Assembly (NCBI GenBank): GCA_963575745.1
Contig: CAUYUJ010004319.1
Coordinates: forward strand, 1-42,500
Reading direction: 5' to 3'
DNA: 42,500 nt
Origin: Prorocentrum cordatum
Taxonomy: Eukaryota; Sar; Dinophyceae; Prorocentrales; Prorocentraceae
Under the pieces are notes generated by a model, which had not been told where the DNA came from, did no database searches, and worked only from the letters and a program-made list of their open reading frames with translations. Shown here piece after piece: positions 36,905-42,500 of this stretch. Within the stretch, counting starts at the first letter, position 1. Every line of letters starts with the position of its first letter. The position numbers were made by a program, and so were the translations under genes.

Positions 36905-37470
36905 GAGACATGATTTGTTGGGGTGTGTTGGGGGGGGACCTCTTGGGCGTTCCCTGGGGGCCCCTTGGGGGCCTCTTGAGGCTTCCTGGGGGCCTCTTGG
37001 GGGCCTCATGGGGTTTCGTGGGAGCCTCTTGGTGTCCAGGGGCTTACTGGGGGCATCCAGGGGCCAGAGACCTCGAAATATCGGTTCGCGGTCCCCTCTT
37101 GGGGCGCTCTTGGGGCACACGTGGGTTGCCTGGGGAGCCTCCTGGGCCGTCTGGGCGCCCTCTTAGGGGCCTCGTGGGCCGTCTTGGAGCGATCTGAAGG
37201 GCATCCGAGGCCGTGGAAGACCGCTGGGAAGCGGGAAAAGCGAGAACGCCACAGTCCTTCCAAAACCCAGAGGAAATAAATGAATGTTGCCCTCTCAGGG
37301 CCCTCTTGGGGAGCGTCTTGAGTCCGTCCTGAAGCGTGTTGGAGTCCTCGCCGGCTGTCTTGAGGGCATCTGGGGCGCCTTCGGGGCCTCTTGGGATCGT
37401 CTTGGGCCCTCTTGGGATCCCCTTACTGCAGGTTCGTGCTGTGTCGACCCTGGCGTTGGTTCCTGACACC
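36905..37470. repeat. GGGGGCCTCTTGGG and CGTCTTGGG repeats
   Basis: Imperfect repeats of GGGGGCCTCTTGGGG (36950-37120) pass into CGTCTTGGG-type words (37160-37430), similar to those at 1851-1955. No gene. Confidence 0.6.
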
Positions 37471-37476
37471 GCGCTG

Positions 37477-37579
37477 GATCGTTCAACCTTGAACGATCGG
37501 CCGTCTCCGCAACGTCCAATCGTTCAACATCGACCGATTCTGGGCCGCCGTCGGCGTTCAACGTTGAACGTCGGCGGCG
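37477..37579. repeat. Two near-perfect palindromes with a GTTCAACSTTGAAC core
   Basis: GATCGTTCAACCTTGAACGATC (37477-37498, one central mismatch) and a 34-bp palindrome at 37546-37579 centred on GTTCAACGTTGAAC, with two mismatched pairs in 17-base arms. Confidence 0.75.
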
Positions 37580-37744
37580 GGGTCGCCGCCGGTCGACACG
37601 ACACGAACCTACAGTAGCCTGTCGTGGCCTGTTTCGGGGCGAGCCCGGGCCGCCTCGGGAGCTCGGGAGGCCCCCCAGAACCCCTGGCGGGCACCTGCGG
37701 GGGGAACAGGTAGCGGCCCGGCCCCCACCCCCGGCCTACTCCAC

Positions 37745-37802
37745 AATATGTATGTGTATATATACATATATATATGTATGTGTATATATATGTATATATA
37801 GA
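37745..37802. repeat. TATA/TGTA microsatellite
   Basis: Alternating TATATA, TGTATG and CATATA, self-complementary over much of its length. Confidence 0.85.
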
Positions 37803-37875
37803 ACACTCCCATTCTACGACCTCTCAAACCGATTGCCGCCTCATCTAGGTCCTTCCATCCTATCCATCAGAAGCA

Positions 37876-38235
37876 ATGCAGAGCCGGCCTTCCCCTTTCA
37901 ACATGGATGCCTTGTCGTCGGTGTGGCAAGAACGGGAAGCGACGCACATCGCGCGCGAAAGGGCGAAATGCCGCTCTCACATCAACGCCGCGCATGCTTG
38001 TTCTAAAAACTGCGCTTCGGGCGCGGCGTGCCTTCCCGGCTCGCTAGCTCGTCCGCAGCGGAAGGCGCGCGAACGGACGAATGCCGCTGTCGCCGATGCG
38101 CCGGTGCAGATTCTGCCTGAGAAGGGCACCGCCGCTGTGGGCAAGCATCATGATCGGTGCCGTGCTCGGGAGAGCGAAACATCGTTCTCGCCGAAGCGCT
38201 GTGCAGAGTTCGATCGCGCCCCCGCGTGGGCCTAA
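37876..38235 (+). CDS. Possible small protein, 119 aa, doubtful
   Basis: A plus-strand frame starts MQSRPSPFNMDALSSVWQER, with a stretch of plausible composition (RERAKCRSHINAAHACSKNC) before becoming A/R-rich. No homologue recognised, no relict leader upstream, no intron signals. Chance in GC-rich DNA is a real alternative. Confidence 0.2.
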   Translation: MQSRPSPFNMDALSSVWQEREATHIARERAKCRSHINAAHACSKNCASGAACLPGSLARPQRKARERTNAAVADAPVQILPEKGTAAVGKHHDRCRARESETSFSPKRCAEFDRAPAWA

Positions 38236-38474
38236 GCGCTGTGCTGGAGCGCCGTGCCGGATGCCGCGCTCCCGAGCGGGCGCGGTGCCAGGTCGTGTCT
38301 CCGCGGGTCCTGCCAGGGCCACTCGGAGAACGCTCTCGACAGGAGTTGTGATGGTCTCGCTGCCGACTGCCTGCTTGCTTCGCCAGGGCGTCGGAGGCCG
38401 GGCCGCGCGCGGTGCGCCCGAGCGCCTTCCACATCATGGGATGAGAGTTGCGCGCCATGCAAGTGCGTCGGCAT

Positions 38475-38815
38475 TGATGACGGTGATGATGACGATGATG
38501 ATGCTGATGATGATGATGATGATGACGACGACGACGACGACGACGACTACGACGATACTGATGATGATGACGACGATTACGACGATACTGATGATGATGC
38601 TGCTGATGACAGTGATTGTACAGATGATGATAATGATGATGATGCTGATGATGATGAGGATGATGATGAGTATGAGGATGAGGATGAAGATGAGGATGAG
38701 GATGAGGATGAGGATGAGGATGAGGATGATGATGATGATGCTGATGCTGATGCTGATGCTGATGATGATGATGATGATGATGATGATGTTGATGTTGATG
38801 TTAATGTTGTTGCTA
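38475..38815. repeat. GAT/GAC microsatellite
   Basis: About 340 bases of GATGATGAC triplets with dispersed changes. Not coding. Confidence 0.95.
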
Positions 38816-38989
38816 CGACAGGCATCTTGGGAACTGAATGGGCCTGCTGACACGCTCGAGCTAGCTTGGCTGACTCCTGCTCCTGCTCCTTCCCCTGGCC
38901 ATCCTCCTCCTGCGAAACCCCTAGAACCACCAAGAACTCTGCAGAATGCCGGAGAGCTCCCCTGGACGTCCAACTAAAATCCTCTTCCT

Positions 38990-39905
<916 letters not shown>

Positions 39906-40024
39906 TTCTCCACAAAGGCCGAGGAGGAAGACCGAAGCGTGAGCCCAGCCACACTGAAATGAGAGCCGAGCTGGACCCAGGAGGAGGGGGAGTAGAGCGA
40001 AGACCAAGAGGAGAGCAGGAGAAC

Positions 40025-40180
40025 CCAATCTTCGAACTTCGATCCTCGACCGTCATCAATCTTCGAATTTCGATCTTCGGATCTCGGTCTTCGAATCTCG
40101 GTCTTCGAACTTCGAGGATCTTCGACCACCGATCCCACCTCAAAGATTTTCGACCCCCGAAGACCTTCGAGCCTCGACAT
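40025..40180. repeat. TCTTCGAATYTCGG repeats
   Basis: Short units such as TCTTCGAACTTCGA and GATCTTCGGATCTCGG repeat about eight times with divergence. No gene. Confidence 0.7.
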
Positions 40181-40559
40181 TCCATTCCCGATGTTCGAAA
40201 CTGGAGAATCCCAGACATCCTACTCCGTGGCTTCTTCGCAGAGGTCTGGACCTCTTCCTGGGGCCTGGTTCTTCATCCTGATCGAGTATTTGACGGTCCT
40301 GGGGCCAGTGAGGGTCCCCTGCGGCCGAACATTGGACAAAGCCTTTCGTCGATCATGTGTTTCACGACGCGAAGAGGTCCGGTTTTCGAATCATGACTCT
40401 GGCCACCCCCGAATCATGACTCGGCCGTTCGGGGCGATCTGGGCACCCCCGCAGCTGCTGAAAAGCACCCCCGAATCTGGAAAACATTTGGGAACCGACG
40501 AGCACATCCAAAAACGTCGGACGTCGGAAATCGGATCTCGAACCTCGAACTCGGTATGA

Positions 40560-41016
40560 CGTAGACAAGAAGGACGACGACGACGAAGACGACGGCGACG
40601 ACTACGACGAGGCCGATGCCGACGCCGACGCCGACGCCAACGCCGACGCCGACGCCGACCACGACGATGACGACGACGACGACGACGAAGACGACGACGA
40701 CGACGACGACGAGAAGCTCGAGACACGCTGGCGAAACCAATCCTGGGTCGACCAGATCTGGTCGCGCCCTCCTAGGCGTGCGGCTCCTCAGGGGTGCTGC
40801 TGAAGCGCCTCTCTACCTGTGGAGGGCTGGGCAGATGCAGAGCGGAGGTGGGAGCGCGAGGAGGAGTCCGCGGGTGACCCCTAAACACTGAGATCGAAAC
40901 CATAACACAGACGATAAGACTGTTCACGAGCGAAGAGGGAAGGAGGAAATCAGCAGTAGGGGGACGAAAGAGAAAGAGGAGTTCAACACATCTGAAAACG
41001 TTCGCGACGATGATGC

Positions 41017-41059
<43 letters not shown>

Positions 41060-41070
41060 CTCGAGACACG
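40560..41070. repeat. GAC/CGACGC microsatellites (40565-40715 and 41008-41060)
   Basis: Two GAC/CGA triplet tracts, both ending in the phrase GACGAGCTCGAGACACG or GACGAGAAGCTCGAGACACG, so they may be copies of one larger repeat. No gene between them. Confidence 0.8.
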
Positions 41071-41074
41071 CGGA

Positions 41075-42500
41075 AGCAACCGATTACATTTCGTCTGATC
41101 TGTTCGCTCTCCGCTACTCGCATGTCATTCGACTTGAGCACCCCACCAAAAGCCCTCGGTACCCGCCCCCATTCGTCTTCAATCGTGCCCCTTTGGAGGG
41201 GCATGTCTTCGCTGCCTGTCACATATAATTGGCGCGGCCCAAAAAGTAGGAAGACGAGGAAGGCAGGAACATGGGAGAGAGCGAGGAGGGAAGGAGGAAG
41301 TCAGCAGGAGGGGGACGAAAGGAAACAGGCTTCATTCAGTCTAACTCTCGACCCCCGTCCTCTCGATTATGATCGGAGCCCCTTTGGGGGGGGCTCCCTC
41401 TTACATGCCGGCTCCAGGGTGAACACTGACATTCTAAGACAGATCGGGCGGGCGGACCCTACCGGGCGGGCAGGGCGTGCAGACCCTGATAGGCGGGGCG
41501 GGCAGGCGGGACATTTGAGCATCGGTTGAGAAAGGCCCTATCCCCGTGAACGTGGCCCGGGCCCCACTGGCCGCTTGAGACCCCCCCCCCCAGGTGGGGA
41601 TGCAGGACGTTCCTTTCGGGCTTCGGGGGGCACATCCCCGACTGGGGAGCTGAGGTGGTGGGGGTCCGGATGGGGATGGGAACCGATGTGGTGACCTGTG
41701 GTCGGTTTTGAGAAGATTGCGAGAGATTTGACCGTTCGTTTTGGGAACCCAGATTTTTATTCCCTCGCGTTCAGTGGTGAAAGCCTCAGGGCTGTAGCTA
41801 CAGCACAGCTTTGGAAAATTAGGAGGAACCGTCGGCCGTCGAGACGCATTTTCCAGATGATACTGGCTTTCTGAACTTAACTCAAGGCAGAAGCAAGCTA
41901 CATAACTCGGGGATGGGGGTCGGTTCAGCGATGCCGAACACTGGAGCGGGCGGGCGAGCTTCCAAACTGCTGGGCTGGCGGGGCGTGAGCGGGTGGGTCC
42001 GGCGGGTGGGCCCCCCACGGGCGGAACGGGCGGGCGGACCTGCAGGGGCGGGCAGGACGGGCGGGGCATGAGAGCCAACTGGGCAGGTTATGAGGAAGCG
42101 GGGGCTTCCGAAGGGGCGGGCCCCAGCGGGCGTGTCGGGCGGGCGGACCCTCGCGGGCGGATCGGACGGGCGGAGCACTAAAGCGCGAGTCCTGAACAGA
42201 TCGTGAGGAATTCCGGGTGAGCGCGCGATTCCATCGGTAATTGCCAAACAACAATTAAGCGAGAGTGCAACCCCTGAGTGGCGAGAGCGAGGTTCTTCAG
42301 CAAATCGTAAGGAGGCCTAGGCGAGAACGCGGTTCCTGCGTGTCGAGAGCTCTGCGCCAGAGTAAACTGCGGCGGCGGGGGCCGCTTTTGTTATCAGAGT
42401 GAGGGGGCTGAACCGAACGGTCATTCACTGTCCCTGGGTGCGTGGCTGAAGTGGAACTCCGCGATGCGGATTCTTGTTGTTGCTGTCGTCGTCCCACCCG
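41075..42500. other. GGGCGGGCGGACC repeats and spacer to window end
   Basis: GGGCGGGCGGACC words recur at 41445-41510 and 41945-42175. The rest (41520-41930, 42190-42500) is mixed sequence with no supported gene; 42195-42380 shows loose repeats similar in style to the window start. Confidence 0.5.

Overview
The window is nuclear DNA of a dinoflagellate, species undetermined. The most direct evidence is four same-strand genes, each preceded by a degenerate copy of the dinoflagellate spliced leader (known consensus CCGTAGCCATTTTGGCTCA plus AG). Supporting signs are introns that start with GC as well as GT, trinucleotide microsatellites throughout, and protein-coding islands in repeat-dominated DNA. 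The only recognisable enzymes are mobile-element proteins. There are no bacterial operons, ribosome binding sites or CRISPR loci.

Layout. (1) 1-1430: degenerate repeats and purine- or GC-rich DNA, no gene. (2) About 1430-13745: a unit with GTTAG-rich DNA at its left end and CTAAC-rich DNA at its right end (inverted orientation). Between them lie four plus-strand genes: A (2084-5464, about 753 aa after removing introns and a 387-bp A-rich insertion), B (6425-7057), C (8446-10104) and D (10916-12967, transposase-like). (3) 13771-15741 and 29558-29955: the same 131/140-bp satellite. The two arrays fit together to the base if the 13.8 kb between them is removed. (4) 15742-29557: that intervening block. 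It carries minus-strand genes I, J, H, G and F, then E, a broken homologue of D, and all the copies I found of a palindrome family (GGCGGTGCRCCGCC). (5) 30090-34539: a LINE-type retrotransposon on the minus strand with an RRM-like ORF1 and an ORF2 ordered APE endonuclease, RNase H, reverse transcriptase. (6) 34560-42500: microsatellites, a 250-bp inverted-repeat element at 35121-35372, two likely exons of an unidentified minus-strand gene at 35669-36200, and several repeat families.

Main idea. Blocks 2 and 4 look like two members of a class of large multi-gene DNA elements of about 12-14 kb. Each has a one-directional gene row ending in the same transposase-like family, and each has its own terminal or subterminal repeat family. 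In block 2 every gene starts with a fossil spliced leader, so its genes passed at least once through trans-spliced mRNA. Seen directly: the repeats, frames, homology between D and E, and the satellite join. Inferred: mobility, element limits and transposase function.

Limits: coordinates were read by eye, splice sites are proposals, no database was searched, and several frameshifts lie in short homopolymers, so assembly error cannot be excluded.
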